The translations under genes and the position numbers were made by a program. A stretch of 14,317 nt of DNA, taken from CAZWVM01 sp964637705. Its GTDB lineage: Bacteria; UBA8481. The stretch is from NCBI GenBank assembly GCA_964637705.1, contig CAZWVM010000087.1, positions 1-14,317 of the forward strand. The letters run 5' to 3'. The notes below the pieces were generated by a model that saw nothing but the letters and a program-made list of their open reading frames with translations, was not told the DNA's origin and ran no database searches. Shown one piece after another: positions 13,103 through 14,317 of this stretch; the first letter of the stretch is position 1; each line of letters opens with the position of its first letter.

Positions 13103-14317
13103 TCAGTAGTCGCCGCCGCCACCGTGCGGGGGCATCGCCGGGGCCTTCTCCTTCTCGGGGAGGTCCGTGACGATGCACTCCGTGGTGAGCATCATGGCCG
13201 CGATGGAGGCCGCGTTCTGCAGAGCGGAGCGCGTGACCTTCGTGGGGTCGATGATGCCGGCCTTGGAGAGGTCCTCGTACTCGAGCGTGTCGGCGTTGTA
13301 GCCGAAGCTGCCCTTGCCTTCCGCGATCTTTTCGACGACCACGGCGCCTTCGACGCCGGCGTTGTCGGCGATCTTCTTGGCCGGGAGCGAGAGGGCCTTG
13401 CGGACGATCTCGATGCCCACGGCCTCGTCCTCGTTGGAGGTCTTGAGGTTCTCGAGGGCCTTGGCGGCGCGGATGAGCGCGACGCCTCCGCCCACGACGA
13501 TGCCTTCCTCGACCGCCGCGCGGGTCGCCGAGAGGGCGTCCTCGACGCGGTGCTTCTTTTCCTTCATCTCCGTCTCGGTCGCCGCGCCGACGTTGATGAC
13601 GGCCACGCCGCCCGCGAGCTTGGCGAGACGCTCCTGGAGCTTCTCCTTGTCGTAGTCGGAGGTGGTCTCCTCGATCTGCATCTTGATCTGCGAGATGCGG
13701 CCGGAGATCTCGGACTTCTTGCCGCTTCCCTCGACGATCGTCGTCTCCTCCTTCGCGATCACGATCCGCTTGGCGCGGCCGAGATCCGAAAGGGTGGCCT
13801 GGTCGAGCTTCAGCCCGATCTCCTCGGTGATCACCTTGCCGCCGGTCAGGATCGCGATGTCCTCCAGCATCGCCTTGCGGCGATCGCCGAAGCCGGGGGC
13901 CTTCACCGCGGCGCACTGCAGGGTGCCGCGGATCTTGTTGACGACGAGCGTGGCCAGGGCCTCGCCCTCGACCTCCTCGGCCAGGATCACGATCGCCTTG
14001 CCGCTCTGCGCGACCTTCTCCAGGACCGGCAGGATGTCCTTCATGGAGGAAATCTTCTTGTCGTGGATGAGGATGTAGGCGTCCTCGAAGACGGTCTCCA
14101 TCCGGTCGGGATTGGTGACGAAGTAGGGCGAGATGTAGCCCTTGTCGAACTGCATGCCCTCGACCAGCTCCATCGTGGTCTCGATGCCCTTGGCTTCCTC
14201 GACCGTGATGACGCCGTCCTTGCCGACCTTCTCCATCGCGTCCGCGATGAGCTTGCCGATCTCCTTGTCGCCGTTGGCGGAGATCGCCGCGACGTGCGCG
14301 ATGTCCTCGCGGCCCTT
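13103..14317 (-). CDS. groEL: GroEL chaperonin (C-terminal about 404 residues; 5' end outside window)
   Basis: The frame enters from the right edge at KGREDIAHVAAISANGDKEIGKL and runs to a TGA at 13103. Compared with the usual length of about 545 aa, roughly 140 N-terminal residues are missing. Recognisable parts are the apical domain (VEGMQFDKGYISPYF, EEVEGEALATLVVNKIRG, AVKAPGFGDRRKAMLEDIAILTGG) and the returning intermediate and equatorial domains (KLAGGVAVINVGAATETEMKEKKHRVEDAL, EEGIVVGGGVALIRA, DPTKVTRSALQNAASIA). It folds client proteins in an ATP-driven double ring with GroES. The C-terminus ends in PPHGGGGDY, not the flexible GGM repeats of E. coli. groES, if present in the usual order, would lie beyond the right edge. 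It is convergent with the efflux operon and unrelated in function. Confidence 0.97.
   Translation of the reverse strand, partial: KGREDIAHVAAISANGDKEIGKLIADAMEKVGKDGVITVEEAKGIETTMELVEGMQFDKGYISPYFVTNPDRMETVFEDAYILIHDKKISSMKDILPVLEKVAQSGKAIVILAEEVEGEALATLVVNKIRGTLQCAAVKAPGFGDRRKAMLEDIAILTGGKVITEEIGLKLDQATLSDLGRAKRIVIAKEETTIVEGSGKKSEISGRISQIKMQIEETTSDYDKEKLQERLAKLAGGVAVINVGAATETEMKEKKHRVEDALSATRAAVEEGIVVGGGVALIRAAKALENLKTSNEDEAVGIEIVRKALSLPAKKIADNAGVEGAVVVEKIAEGKGSFGYNADTLEYEDLSKAGIIDPTKVTRSALQNAASIAAMMLTTECIVTDLPEKEKAPAMPPHGGGGDY

Noticed and set aside
1..14317. Search for CRISPR arrays, tRNA/rRNA genes, insertion sequences and attachment sites
   Set aside because: No regularly spaced repeats, cloverleaf-like segments, transposase motifs or flanking duplications were seen. 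Subtle repeats could be missed by eye.

Overview
The window is GC-rich DNA from a Gram-negative bacterium. It encodes an outer-membrane efflux factor, a lipoprotein, periplasmic adaptor and lytic transglycosylase genes, and a GroEL. Start sites mostly have strong AAGGAG/GGAGG ribosome sites. The phylum cannot be fixed from sequence reading alone. The abundance of sigma-54 machinery and the GroEL tail (ending GGGGDY, without GGM repeats) would suit a deltaproteobacterial-like or FCB-type candidate lineage, but this is only inference.

Left edge (1-2130): a NodU/CmcH-family carbamoyltransferase runs leftward and is cut off by the window edge; its 3' part is missing. A divergent intergenic region separates it from a small, single-gene excisionase/BldC-like helix-turn-helix protein (1802-2035), which is closed by a strong intrinsic terminator.

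Centre (2184-13022): this is a self-contained metal-efflux island. A leftward operon encodes a four-TM sensor histidine kinase with a His-rich first loop, and an NtrC-type sigma-54 activator; the two genes overlap by 4 bp. Divergent from it is a rightward operon: a lipoprotein with two heavy-metal-binding (HMBD) motifs, a LysM-TolC fusion outer-membrane factor, a CusB-like adaptor with its own HMBD motif, a CusA-like RND pump, a lytic transglycosylase and a DUF2231 membrane protein. The intergenic DNA holds a 28-bp perfect palindrome (likely activator site), an IHF-like site and a -24/-12 promoter, in the order expected for an NtrC-type enhancer-dependent promoter. The simplest reading is that the kinase senses periplasmic Cu(I)/Ag(I) or a related stress, phosphorylates the regulator, and the regulator switches on the efflux operon next door.

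The most unusual aspect is that the tripartite pump operon carries two peptidoglycan-related functions, a LysM domain fused to the outer-membrane factor and a lytic transglycosylase translationally coupled to the pump. This suggests that assembly through the cell wall is built into the operon. CusF is absent, and HMBD proteins appear to take the metal-handover role.

Right edge (13023-14317): a hairpin terminator and the C-terminal about 404 residues of GroEL on the minus strand. The rest of groEL lies beyond the window.
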